Below are positions 1 through 11,675 of a stretch of 64,000 bases of DNA, in pieces. The notes beneath the pieces were generated by a model. The model was given only the letters and a program-made list of their open reading frames with translations, did not search any database and had not been told where the DNA came from. Position 1 is the first letter of the stretch, and each line of letters starts with the position of its first letter. The translations under genes and the position numbers were made by a program. This DNA is from Trebouxia sp. TZW2008 (lineage: Eukaryota; Chlorophyta; Trebouxiophyceae; Trebouxiales; Trebouxiaceae). The DNA is taken from NCBI GenBank assembly GCA_002118135.1, contig BDIU01000043.1, positions 124,001-188,000 on the forward strand, given 5' to 3'.

Positions 1-112
1 ATCACAATATATAGCTTTCTGCACAGTACAATGTTAAGTCTGCATGACTCTAGGTCACTGCATGGTTGCATACTGCTCTGAAATGCCATAGCCATGTAAA
101 CTTCATGTGATT

Positions 113-440
113 ATGCAGGGCAGTACATGGAGAAGGCCCCTTGGCAGGGCCGTTGGAAGCTGGAGACAGTATGTGGCTGCTGAACCAGTGCCCAGTCACC
201 TTGTCATGTTCCTGGCTCACCTGCCTTGCTGCTAGCAACCTCCAAGATGCTGCCAGGCAGATGCAAAACACGTGCGCGCCTCAGCAATACGTTAAAGGAC
301 TAAACCTCGTAAGGCGACATGCAGGGCAGTACATGGAGAGGGCCCCTTGGCAGGGCAGTTGGAGGCTGGAGACAACATGTGGCTGCTGAACCAGTGCCCA
401 GTCACCTCGTCACGTTCATGGCTGACCTGCCTTGCTTCCA
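113..440. repeat. 206-bp tandem duplication
   Basis: The stretch beginning gcagggcagtacatggag at about 113 recurs at about 319 with the same order of blocks (ccccttggcagggc, gtggctgctgaaccagtgcc, ggctcacctgcc or ggctgacctgcc). The two copies differ by scattered substitutions and have a period of about 206 bp. Open frames through it look like by-products of the repeat. No coding function is evident. Confidence 0.8.
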
Positions 441-1550
441 GCAACCTGCGAGATGTTGCCAGTCATGGGCAAAACAGCAGGTGGGCACTCACCAAGAAGT
501 AGTCAGACCATGCATTGGGTAGAATTTGCAGTAATAACCTCAGAAAGCTTGCATGGCAATGCTGATAATTCGCAAATTGCAGGACAGGTAGCTTTCCCGA
601 GGGCATATAGCTCTGGCATAGGTTGCTGTTGCAGTCATGATGACTTGAGACCTATCTCAGGGACTGATATCAGGGATGCATGTGCCATGCTTCGGCTAAG
701 CATGGCTTGCGTCATGGCTTCAGCCCTTTGAGGGACGACTCCTCCAAAAGATAATTGCTTACCCCAAAGACGTACAGGATACTGGGAATTGTCTTTTTTG
801 GGCACAGGGAAAGTGTTTTCCGGTACAGATTTCGTCATTTCCAGGTTCACCTGTTCAGGGATTATCTTATAGGGTACAAGGCTTCACCCCTTAGCTCTGC
901 GCTGTGCCTTTGATGGCCTTCAGCCTTACAACTGCAATAACCATATGGCGCTGCTCGCCGCACTGACCAGGCTCTTACAGATTCGTGACAGAGCCTTGAG
1001 CTCCATACTTGCTGATTACATTCATCAGATCAGCGTCAATTTCTTTGTGCAGAGGCATAAAGTGTTCCAAGACACAACAGTTGTGTCTTTGTAGGCACAG
1101 TGAGGGGTACTGTATACCCCAAAGCATGCAGCAGGGGGCGGGCAGCTGCTCAGCAGGGGGCCCTTGGAACCAGTGCGGCGGCAATGACTTATGTTTTGTC
1201 AAAGACTCTGGAGAAGACTCCCTTGAGAAATGGTGAGGCTCACATGTATGCTGTTGCCCTCTGCAAAGGCCAATTCAGGCATTGCGCTGTCACACTTCCT
1301 GTCCTGCAAGATGCTGAGAGTTATGCTCTGCCCTTGCAAGCCGTATGGAAAAGCATGGAGCTATGACACCGTCATTATTTGCAAGGCCAAAGCCTGCTTG
1401 TGAGCAGGTCAGAGAGAAACCTGAAGCTGCGTGTGCATGAGTGCCATGATTGCTAGTATAGATACATCTGAGTCATGACGAGCTGATTCAGGACGATCCT
1501 CTTGATCAGTAAGCAGTTGCGGTAAGGAGAAGTCATTGCTCTGCCTGCAG
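441..1550. other. No gene recognised; probably intron or upstream DNA of the S2P gene
   Basis: Short overlapping open frames on both strands show no family resemblance. The site-2 protease gene entering at 1551 lacks its N-terminal half, so its earlier exons should lie here or beyond the left edge. I looked for the HExxH zinc motif of M50 proteases in all frames here and did not find it. A possible acceptor (ctcttacag) occurs near 979, but what follows is not recognisable. Confidence 0.4.
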
Positions 1551-2634
1551 GGCCAATGCCTTCAACACACGAAGGCTGCAAGCTAGCAAAGGCCAATCCG
1601 GCGCTTGCCTGAGGGCGCGTTCAGCAGCAGCGTGTCAGCCCTGCAGCAACAGCAGGGCTGATGGAGGCTGCCCCTCTGGATTAGTCTGCATGGCCCCTGT
1701 CTTGTCTCCTGGAGATCACATGTTCAAGGTGTGCTTCCACCCCAGCGCCACAGCTGTGGACGGGCGGTGGCTGCCTGGCCAAGCCAGTGACAGTGGACGC
1801 AGGCTGTTGGGTCAGCTGCAGAATGCAGCGAATGATGACCAAGCTGAGCTGTTGCAAGTGTCAACTGCGCACCAGGATGCCATGCCACTTCAGGCTGCGG
1901 ACGCAAGCAACACTGCAAATGCTTTGATGGCTGCTGATCAAGAGCAGACGCTCAATGGACAAACGCAGAGACATCATGCACAGCCTGCTAGCAATGCTGC
2001 CTTCCAAGCAGCCCATCCTGACTCAGATGCCTTCAAAGCATCTGACACTTGGCGAAACCAGTCTTTGACTACAAGCCAGGCTGAAGCATTGCGAAGGGCA
2101 GGTCTAGGCGTTGATGGCATGAGTGAAAGGCTGGGTAGAGTTGCTTTGGCAAATGAGCACAGGAAGGTCATTAAGCAGGAACCCAATTCCCCAGGCAGTT
2201 TGAGCTGTTCACATTATCTAGTGTATGTTGGTACATCTGTTCAGCTCATGCAAGCTGTAGAGGTCTCTGATTTTGTACCCAAGTCTAGTCTGATTCCATT
2301 GCAGTGGCCTCATTTGATTGAACAGGTTTTGGTGTACACTTTCGCTGTGTCTGCTGCTTTAGCACTCATAAATATGGCCCCGATATGGTATCTGGATGGT
2401 GAGGCTGCTTTGTCTTCAGCAGTGAGGTTACGCAGTCATTCTGATATGTTCTATAGCTCTGTCAAGCAGCCTAGTCAGCATTGGGGCAGATTGCTCAGAT
2501 GCGTTTTGGGTGTTGGGTCTAGTGTGTTTGTATGTGTCTTGTCCCTGCACATGGTGAGGCTTTTCGGGTATGATGCAAAGTTGGGTCATTTGCTTCACAC
2601 TCTTGGCAAGCTCTTGTCTTTTGTGTTGACGTGA
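1551..2634 (+). CDS. Site-2 protease (M50A intramembrane metalloprotease), C-terminal part
   Basis: This is the 3' end of an S2P/MBTPS2-type gene. The family cleaves membrane-anchored transcription factors within the bilayer after a first luminal cut. The frame is open from an acceptor at about 1550 (ctctgcctgcag), which is preferred over the ATG at 1690 because the upstream residues carry the Cys-rich luminal segment expected (CQPC, GGCPSGLVC). Near residues 265-285 the motif NMAPIWYLDGE corresponds to the second zinc-binding element (N-x-x-P...LDG) of M50 proteases, inside a predicted membrane span. A second hydrophobic span (LGVGSSVFVCVLSLHMV) follows near the C-terminus. Between them and the Cys-rich part lies a poorly conserved Gln/Ala-rich insert. 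The HExxH exon is not in view, so this is a partial gene. It converges on the RS-GYF gene, with 336 bp between stop codons. Confidence 0.72.
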
Positions 2635-2970
2635 GTGTGATGAAACTGCCACCTTTTGGCACGTGGCAACACGAAATTGCGATATGCAGCCAGCATTTGC
2701 TCTGGTTGATATTTTGAGCAGGCAGCAAAGCATGGATTGATGTATGTGGATCATGTCCTACCTACCTTTCGGCTGCCATTTCAAACAATGAGGCTTTTAT
2801 CATGATGTGCTCCCGGTTTGACTACCGTTTCACTGTGCAGTACTATATGATATGCGCTGTTTGGTCACTGATTGCATCTCATTACATGACATGATACGAG
2901 CCTGGCGAGCGTCGCAAAAGTGAATGCTTGCGGCAATTCTCCTCCTCCTTCTCCTCAGAAGGAGCAGATG
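2635..2970. other. Convergent intergenic spacer
   Basis: This 336-bp spacer lies between the stop codons of the S2P gene (+) and the RS-GYF gene (-) and must hold both 3' untranslated regions. No repeat or reading frame with family similarity is visible. A CT-rich run (ctcctcctccttctcctc) lies at about 2939. Confidence 0.6.
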
Positions 2971-5900
2971 TCATACAGCAGTCTGCTGCTGGTGGAAGAG
3001 TAGCAACTTGTCCAGTGGCACACGCACTGCCATGCTCTCCTGCAACTTCAACATGTTAGCTTTGATGTTGGCAATACAACAACTGCTTTGAATTGCAATG
3101 AGATCCTTGGAGAATGCAGTACTGGCAAGACTGCAGAGTGTCCCCAAGCACATTTGAGCAGAGCAAAAGCAAAGGCATGTGTGCCTGCATGCATGAGGCC
3201 TTCATCTTTTGCACCTCTGCTCAAGGGTACACAAACCTGCAGGGTTGCAGAAGGGCAAGTGCATGCCAGTTGCATGCAGAGATGACAGACTTGTTGCCAA
3301 ATGCATGGCCCACCTGCCATGCAGAAACCCTTTTGAAGTCTTCGTACTCCTCCTTATACTCAACATCACCTCCCAGCAGCTTCATCCAGTGATGCAGCTG
3401 TTCAAGGCTGCATGGCCCTTGTTGCTTGCCCTGCATAGCCCATGCACACTTGCTCACTCGCAGCGTATAACAAAGCAGTCTGTGACACAATGCACCTATA
3501 GGTCTGCAGACAGTGATGTAGCAGTGTTTGGCTGGTGTGCCATCCGCATGCACAGCCCATGCAGAGTCTCTGACTCACAACACACGACTGTGCATTCTTC
3601 CCAGTGCATTATGCAGGTCTGCAGACAGTGATGTACCACTGTCTCAGCAGTGTACCAATCCAGCTTTCATGCTTGGTCTGACATGCTTGTGAACAGGCAC
3701 AGTGCAATTACCTCTGGGTCGAGGTAGAACCACAGCTTGGTTTCAACATCCTGGGTACGTTTTGCCAGGTCAGCGTCCTTGCTTTGCTTTACAGTCCATT
3801 CATTTCTGTTGTGTGGCAGAGCGTCCTGCTCAGCTGCTGAGGCCTTGTCATCAGGTGTACTGCCGTTGTCAAACTGCTTGCTGGTTGATGTAGACATATC
3901 AGGGAGAGAGAGACTCTTGACAGCTGATATTCTGGGATCCCTTGGAGTGAGCTGAGTGACCCCTTTGTCTGCCGCAGCTTCCAGGTGAGCTGCTGATGCC
4001 CTGTCATCAGGTGTACTGCCACTGTACACCTGCTGGCTGGCAAGTGCAGGCATGAGAGGGAAAGAGAGACGCTTGACAGCTTTGATTCTAGGATCCCTTG
4101 GAGTTTGCTGGATGGACCCTGTGTCAACCACAGCTCCCAGGTCAGCTGCTGAGGCCTTCTCAACACGTGTACTGCCGCTGTCAATTTGCTTGCTGGTAGG
4201 TGCAGACATATCAGGGAAAGAGAGGCGCTTCAACACTCTGACTCTGGGATCTCTTGGAATCAGCTGGTTGGCATTTGCTGAAGGCTGCCCGACAATTTGA
4301 AAACCTGTGCTGTCTGTAGGTGCAGGCTGGCTTGAGGCCTGCTTTGCATGCTGTGCCATGCTGAGCTGAGCATGCAAGCCAGAGGAGTTCACGCCAACTT
4401 TACTGATTTGGGCGTCAACAGAAGGAGCATTGGTGAAAATGACAGGCTGCTGCTGTGGGTTTTGGGCTGCTGAATATATAGCATCGTTCTCAGTAGTAGC
4501 AGCATCAGTACTGAGAGTGGGCATTTGCTGAAGGCCTTGAGCCACCAAGTTTATGACATCAGTCTCAAGAGTAGCAGCATCAGCAGTCAGAGTGGACTTC
4601 TGCTGTTTGCTCTGGATGGAGATATCTCTAGAGAGCCCCGTGTCACACCCAAGCAAGCTGCTTGCAAATGGCATGTCCTGGTGAGTAGCGTCAGCTGTAT
4701 GCTCTGTGCCAGCTGCTCCTGAGACCTCAGGCAAAGAGCTGTTGTCAGAGCGCTTTGCCTGAGGGACTGTAGTGGGTTTGTGCACTGCGCCTTTCTTCTT
4801 CTGCTGTGCCTTGCTGCCTGAGCGCTGCTGACTTTTGCAGTGGCTTGTTGGCTTGGCAGGCAATGGAGGTTGTGCCAGCATGTTGGCAGAAGCTGTGGCA
4901 AAAGCTGCATCTGAACCCTTAATTGCACCCAAATTGCAGCGGTCAAGCTCTTTGCGAGCTGCTCTGTCATCCGAAGGCTGCTGCATCACTGCTGGATGTG
5001 GAGACCGTGCAACATCAGAAGCTTGCATAGGCCTCAGTGCAAGATCTGATGCAGTATGTGGTATTGTGATCTTGCGCACTGACACATCATTCTCTGGAGC
5101 AGTATCTGCTGCAACCTGTGCTGCTGTGGAGTTACCCAGTGGCGCATCAACCATTGAAGAAGAGTCAACATGGGCTGCCTGGAAGCGAGCACTGTTTGAT
5201 CCATGAGCAGTAGTATTTTGAGCAGTGCCATAATTAACGGCAGAATCTGTGCCAGCCTGCTGAGCTTGATTGATGCGACGTCGTAAAGCCCTTCTGTGAT
5301 GTGCAGGGCTTCGCCACAGAGCACTGGCTGGTGAGCGCACGCCAAGTGACTTTTTGCCTCTGATGCGCCTACTGCCTTTGCCGCCCCTTCTGCCTTTGCC
5401 GCCCTTTTTGACAGGTGGACTGCCCTTGACAGTTAGACTGCCCTTGACAGTTAGACTGCCCTTGACAGATGGACTGCCCCTGACAGGTAATCTTCCTGTG
5501 GCAAGTGGACTAGCCCCCGCAACTGCAGTACAATGACTTCTCAAGACACTTGATGTCAGGACATTCTTGCTGTGAGAACAATACAGTTGGGAGCCAGTAA
5601 CTGTATTGTCACTGCAGTGGTAACCCTCAGTAAGGACCATGGTATCAGGACAATATTCTTGGTACTCAAAGCAGTCATGATAAAGAGAAGTCACTGTACT
5701 CGAACAAAACAGGCTGCTTAAAGGTGATCTGCTTCTGACTGGAGATCTGCTCCTGGGGGGCGATCTGCCCCTGGTCAAATTGTTCCTGGCGAGTGCAGTG
5801 CCAAAAAGGGACAGCCCCTTGAAAGGCGATCTGCTTCTGACAGGTGATCTGCTTCTGACAGGTGATGTGCCGCTAACTGGTGACCTGCCTCTGACATGCG

Positions 5901-8900
5901 AGATGCGTCTGACAGGGGATCTACCCCTTACAGACCTGTCCCTGAAAGGTGACCTGTATCTGGTTGATGATCTGCTCTCAAAATGTGCTGCTGCACCTGC
6001 TTGGGGGCTGGTAGAAGTGCCCTGGTAGTCTGGCACATGATCCATGTGATGTGGCACACGGCTGTTGAAACCTGGCAGGGGATATCTGTTACCTGGCCTG
6101 TTGTCTCTGTCACATGGCAGTTCATGCGTGTCACCTAGCATTTGGCTGCCGTGACACAACGGGTGGGAACTGTGATCTGGCCGGTTGTATCTGTCACCTG
6201 GCATTGATCCGGAATTGTAAGGCCTGCGGTCAATGCCATGCAGCACATGCTGCTGGTGTTCTGACCTGTTGTCTCTGTCAGCTGGCATTGATACCCGGTC
6301 AGAAGGCCTGTGGTCAATGCCATGCAGCATGTTGTGCTGGTGTTCTGGCCTGTAGTACTGCTGATACATTATCTGGTCCTGTTCACATGGCATTGGCTGC
6401 TTGTACATTGGCCTACGGTCTGTGTGCAAGTCTGAAACTTGGTCTCTGAGCTTGTTCTGACTTTGCCACGGCAAAGAGCGACGGGCTGTCTGGCTTGCAT
6501 ATGGTATGTCAGCTGGCAAACCTGTATTGAAACGCAGAGAGGGCGAAGCTCGGGGGGAGGACCAAGCTGCCGCTGCCTTAGAGTCAAAAGCCCTGCCATA
6601 GGGCAACATGGCTTCAGGGCTATAGCCTCTATCGCGAGGGTTGTAGCCCCTGTTCCGAGGGCTATAGCTCCTGTCCCAAGGGCTGTAGCCTCTGTCCTCA
6701 GGGCTGTAGCCTTTCTGCTGATGGCTGAAGCCCCTGTCCCTAGAGCTGTAATCTTTGTCCTTAGGGCTGCAGCCCCTCTGCTCAGGGCTGTAGCCCCTGT
6801 CCCTTGGACAAGGTGCTTCAGGGCTGTGGCCTCTTGCTCCAGGGCTGTGGCCCCTCTGCTGAGGACTGTAGCTCCTGTCTTTGGGAGAGATTGGCTCAGG
6901 TCTGTTGGGCCTGCGCCTATGAGACTCAGGTTCAGGGCTGTAGCCCCTGCCCCTCAGCTTGTAATAGTGGCTCGCCAAGGCAGGTGGAGAAGGTGATGGT
7001 GAGCAGTGTTGCTTGTCAACTCTGTTACTGTGAGAAAACGTGACAGAGGCATGATGGTGGTGCACATGCGCAGGAGATGTTGAGCGGCGTTGGCTGTGAT
7101 TCTTGCCACTTGGGAGCAGTGAGACAGAGTGATAGTGATGATGCTCATGTGCAGGAGATGGTGAGCGGCGTTGGCTGTGGTCCTTGCCCTGTGAAGAGTG
7201 TGAGCCAGAGTTGCGGCGGTGATCCCTCGCTACCCTAGGTGAGACTGTGCCAGCTTTGGGGGGTTGATGCAGGGGTGATGATGGGCAGTGAATGGGCCGT
7301 GGTAGGGGTGATGGAGAGCGGTGAGAAGGTTGTTGCAGGGGCGATGGTGAACGGTGAGGGGGGTGTTGCAGGGGTGATGATGGGCGGTGTGAGGGTTGTT
7401 GCAGGGGTAAGAATAAGCTAGATTGAGGATGGTGTTGCAGGGGCGATGGTGAGCGGTGTTTAGCATGCACAGGTGAGGGGGACCGCACCAAAGTGTTGGC
7501 CAGGATGCTGTTCCGCACCCTTCCCTTCATGCCAGCTGAGCCTGCGTGTAATCAGCAACTGCAACTGTCATGGTGTGACTGCGGCGAAGACTGTGACAGC
7601 GTGACAAGGAGTCAAAGCATGCGCACATGGCTTCATTCAATGCAAATGTCATGGTGACCCAGATGATGATAGTTGTACACAGTCGTGCGAAACAGCGTTG
7701 AATCTGGTTATGGACGCTGTGCTAGGCACGACTCACCTGCTTCAGCCAATCCCTGCTCTGCTTGCAACAACGGCCCTTGCTTGGCTTTCTGATCTTTGTG
7801 CTTGGTCAGTAAGCGCTTTTGTTGGCTGCTGGGAGCGCTGCTGTTCAATCTGGCCGTGTGCTTGAACTGCAGCGGTGAGCATCGCTGTGAAACAAAATAA
7901 GGAGCGCTTCGCCCATCAGGAGACCTGTAGAGTGAACAACAGCAGTAACACATACCAGTAACACATGCCGTACTGGCATGAGTGGAACTGCTGCATACTA
8001 GAGCGCTGATGTCTGGCATGGCCTTGCGCTTGAACTGCAGAGGGGAACATCCCTGTGAACAGAATTAAGGAGCACTTTGCCCTTCTGGAGACCTGTGAAG
8101 GGAATAGCAACAGTGACGACTATTGTACTGGCATGGCTTAGACTACTGCACACAAGAGCGCTGATATTTGGCGCGGCTTTGCGCTTGAAATGCAGGGGTT
8201 GAACCTTGGGTTGAACAGAGGTCAGGAGCACTTCGCCATTTTGAGGACCTGTAGCAGCAACAATAGCAGTGTCGCATACTGTACTGGCATGCCTGGAACT
8301 GCTGCATACTAGGGCGGCACTGCAGAGCAAATGGACTGTCACCCAGCCTTGCTGTGAACAGAGGGAGGCCTGTAGAGGGAACAACAGAAGTGACACATGC
8401 CTTCTTTCAAAAGAACACTGGATGTATGGACATGCTTCATGTAAGAACAGTGTCGTTGGGCACCAGTATATTTTGACTGCAATGGCACCTATCTGTACTG
8501 ACAACTCGATGTAACCCTCTCAGTACTGACTAGACTCTTTCCTAGTAAAAGAAGCAGTTGCTACAAGAAGAATTCACTGTACTGACGTGGCTGGAAACTG
8601 CTGCATGACAGGGAAACTTAGTCAGTGTGAAGCAATTGAACTGCCGCCAACTCAGCAGAGTTTGTGTCAAGAAAGGTACACTTTGTGGAAAGTCAGACCA
8701 AACGGCATGTCGCCTAATCAGGGGCTGCAAGCATGTTTCAGTCTGACACCAGCCCCAGTGATAACTTTGTACTGGCCTTAATGCTCTGTCAACAGCCATT
8801 GCAAGTTGCTTTCATGCATAGGCATATGCACTCACTTCAAGGCAGTGCTTGGCAGGCCCCAACATTGCTTTGAAGATATGGCAGAGCATCTGCAAGGCTC

Positions 8901-11204
8901 ACCTGCACTGTCCAGTTGCGAACAGGTTGCTGGGACTATCTCCATCATTGCAGCGACTGTCATGTGACTGGCTGGACAGCCTTCTCTTTGATGTGCTGAC
9001 GCTAAGCAGTGACATGCGACGTTTCTTGAGTGCTTTGCCAGAACTTGGCGGGGTTTGAGGAAGCCTTTTGCCAGACAGCCTGCCTAGACCGGAAGAGGGT
9101 CTGTCTCTAAGTGGCGTACTGCCCTTGAGAGCCAAGCTGTCCTTAAGAGGTGACCTGCCCCGGGCAGGTGAACTGCCACCGATTGATGATCTGCGCCTGC
9201 CTGGTGACCGACTGACTGCTGAAAGCCTGCCTAGAGCTGAAGCAGGCCTGCCTACGAGTGGTGAATTGTCCCTGACAGGTGATCTGGTGCCCTTGGCAGA
9301 CAGCCTGCCTAAAGCTGAAGCAGGCCTGGCCCTAACAGGTGATCTGCCCCTGACAGGTGATCTGCCACCAATTGATGATGTTTGCCTGCTTGGTGACTGA
9401 CTGACTCTTGAATGTCGGCCTATGATTGGTGAATTTCCTCTGACAGGTGATCTGGTGTTTTTGGCAGACGGCTCGCCTGAAGCTGAAGCAGGCCTGCCTA
9501 TGAGTGGCGAGTTGCCCTTGGCAAGTGATGTGATCCCCTTAGCAGACAGATCGCCTAAAGCTGAAGCAGGCCTGCCTATGAGTTCTGACTTGCCTTTGAC
9601 AGGTGATCTACCCATAGCAGGTGATCTAGTGCCCTTGGCAGGTGCTCTAATGCCCTTGGTAGGTGATTTCATGCCCTTGGCAGGTGATCTGCCCCTGACA
9701 GGTGATCTGCTCTTGCCTGCCAACTGACTGGCTGTTGACGGCCTGTGCCGTAAGGCTGCAGAGCTATGGCGCTCTGGTGGTTGTACGTGCTGCTGAGAGC
9801 GTCCACACCTCGGGGTGAAGCGTGTCTGCTCAACAGAAGATGTGCTCTGAGTTGTGGCAGATGTGTTGAGTGTTGAGGAAGGGGTGCTGCACTGCATGGG
9901 AGAGTTGTCTTGTCTGTCAAGCACTACTGAGTCACCACGCCCTACTTGCTGGTGCATGGGGGACTGCTCTTGTCTGTTCAGCGCTTTTGAACCCCCAGGC
10001 CCTGATTGCTGGTGCACACGGGACTGCTCTTGTCTGTTCAGCGCTGTTGGTTGACCAGGCCCAGCTTGCTTGTGCATGGGAGGCTGATCTTGTTGTCTGG
10101 TACTGCCAAGTCATCAGCCTCTGCATGCTTGATAACAGATGCTTTGGGACGGGGAAGGCTGGATAGATTTGAGGCTACATTAGGCCACCACTTGCGGTGC
10201 TTTGCATCTGCCTGCTTGACTGATGCTGCTGTCTCTGAAGCATCTGCAACACGCTACACATCATGCAAAGCACACCAGGACCAGACTGGTTGGAGACAGT
10301 GGATTGCGCCAATATGTACATTGCTGGCCCTGCTGAGCCTGTCTAGCATGCTGTTTTGCATTAACATGAGTAAATGAGCAACGCACTTATGCGTTGCTGC
10401 TGTCTCGTATCAGTACAGGTGCTGGACCTGCTTGAATGCGGCCCAGTCTGCGTCAAGGGCGTGACCAAGAGGGAAGTAAGCATTTGACACGCTTTAGCCA
10501 GCCAACAAGGCTGGTTGCATGTGCCATGCAGCGGGAATGAGTATGCATCCATCAGATTCAGGCAATTTATGACATGGTGAAAACTCAATGGTTGCCACCA
10601 CATACGCCAGAGCAAGACATGCCAAAGCTCACTTGAGGCAGATCTGAGCAGCTTGCGACGATTCACCGTTGGTGGTGGACCTGAAAGAGCATCCCCTGCA
10701 GAAAGCGGAATTGATGCTCAACAGCTTGCCACTCTATTGCAAGTAGCCTCGCTGACATTCGAGACTCCTGTTGGCGTACACTGCAGAGCGGTGGTTGTTG
10801 CAAACAGTGCTGTGCAGTTGTGCACCAGCCTCACCATCGGACTTAGCCAAATACGCCGTTGTTTGTGACAAAGTAGGTGAGTCAACGTCTCCACATGCAT
10901 TGCACAAATTTGTCTGCCTGTCATGTGATGATGGAAACTTGTGTGGAGTGGTAGATGGCGTCTTGGCAGCTTTTGCACCTTGCTGTACAGAGCTGCTGTA
11001 TGCTTGATGGTCAGCTCTGTTTGGAGCAACAGCATGATGCTTCTGAAGTCTGGTGCGCAGATGCTTACGCTTGCAACTTGCTTTAAGGCGTTTGTACAGC
11101 TCACGCAGCTCATTCTCGCTGAACAGTACATCATCAGATAATGTTGCATCTGACATTGCTTCAGCAGCTCTGAGCAGCTGCACTGTCAGGTCCTGCAAGG
11201 CAGT
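2971..11204 (-). CDS. Large RS/SP-repeat protein with C-terminal GYF domain
   Basis: Exons read on the minus strand: 11204-10757, 10680-10633, 10243-about 10181, 10102-8903, an unresolved part, 7884-7737, 7541-3712, 3430-3314, 3039-2971. The 5' end is upstream and not found. The giant exon encodes RSPSP/SPSPLQ repeats, then (D/Q)RGYSPxx heptads (about 6600-6900), more RSPVRGRSP repeats, basic stretches, and three units of about 57 residues starting PRDPR(I/V)..(V)K(R/S)LS(F/L)P. Exon 10102-8903 has the same RSPVRG style. The last three exons build a GYF domain: LWFYLDPE joins GKQQGPCSLEQLHHW (phase 0), then VSAWQ joins ESMAVRVPLDKLL. GYF domains bind proline-rich peptides, and RS repeats suggest a nuclear splicing or transcription role (inference). 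Joining exon 8903 (phase 2) to exon 7884 (phase 0) needs at least one more exon. No specific family name is claimed. Confidence 0.7.
5531..5696 (-). mobile_element. MITE-like element inside the RS-GYF coding exon
   Basis: This 166-bp copy of the CAGT...CTCTTTGTAA family is flanked by TA on both sides. On the minus strand it starts CAGTGACTTCTCTTTAT and ends in the imperfect inverse, GAGAAGTCATTG. It lies in frame within the 3.8-kb exon with no stop codon; element plus duplicated TA adds 168 bp, a multiple of three. The insertion encodes a Cys/Tyr-rich patch unlike the surrounding RS repeats. It can also be read as an intron, with donor gtacag at its minus-strand start and acceptor tactgcag just past its end, again preserving frame. 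Confidence 0.72.
7860..8335. repeat. Tandem triplication of an exon-edge segment
   Basis: Three degenerate units of about 155-170 bp begin near 7858, 8029 and 8185 (cttgaa(c/a)tgcag...). On the minus strand each carries a 3' splice site (ctacag or tcacag), a short GAAG.GCTCCT block and a CAGTTCAAGCGCA-like block. The leftmost unit is the 5' end of the putative coding exon 7884-7737. The other two lie upstream of it in gene orientation and look like decayed echoes of that exon start. Confidence 0.65.
8400..8576 (-). mobile_element. Diverged MITE-like element in an RS-GYF intron
   Basis: On the minus strand the segment begins TA then CAGTGAATTCTTCTTGTAG and carries family-internal blocks (a ctgcaatggcacc-like stretch, aggac-like motifs). 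The far end near 8400 is eroded, so the left limit is approximate. Confidence 0.4.
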
Positions 11205-11675
11205 CTGCAGATTTAGCCACAGCGGGCTGGCTTGAATCGTCACTGGACAACCGTGGATAGTACGCACTAGCACTTGTACGTAGTGCAATAGTAATTATAT
11301 ACTTGCACAGACTGAGATTTTCAGCAAGCAATCTGACGTTCGCCGCTGATGCATCGCTGCGATGTGCATGAGATGCATACGTGCGACTATGGCACATGCT
11401 GCTCCTCGAAACATGTTTGCACTAAGTGAGTCTAGCCTGCATAACATACCTGAGCAGTTGTTGCGTATGGTCTTGCAACGCCACAACGCAGTACAACATC
11501 GAGCTGGCATTGCTCGCGCCATCGGCACCTGAAAACACGGCAATTTGCAATGCTGATGATCAGCACCCGTTGCTGCGGCAACACCACCAGGAAGACTCGA
11601 GGGAAATTACGGACTTGCATACGGTGTATACGGCGGAAACCATTCGAACAAGACGAACAAAGCAACGCACTTAAG

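Noticed and set aside
3088..3631. Plus-strand frames over the 3' end of the RS-GYF gene.
   Set aside because: They are antisense to the GYF-domain exons, which are supported by splice phase and domain match.
6439..7043. Plus-strand frames of up to 185 codons within the RS-GYF exon.
   Set aside because: Mirror images of the periodic RS/YSP repeats; no start context, introns or similarity.
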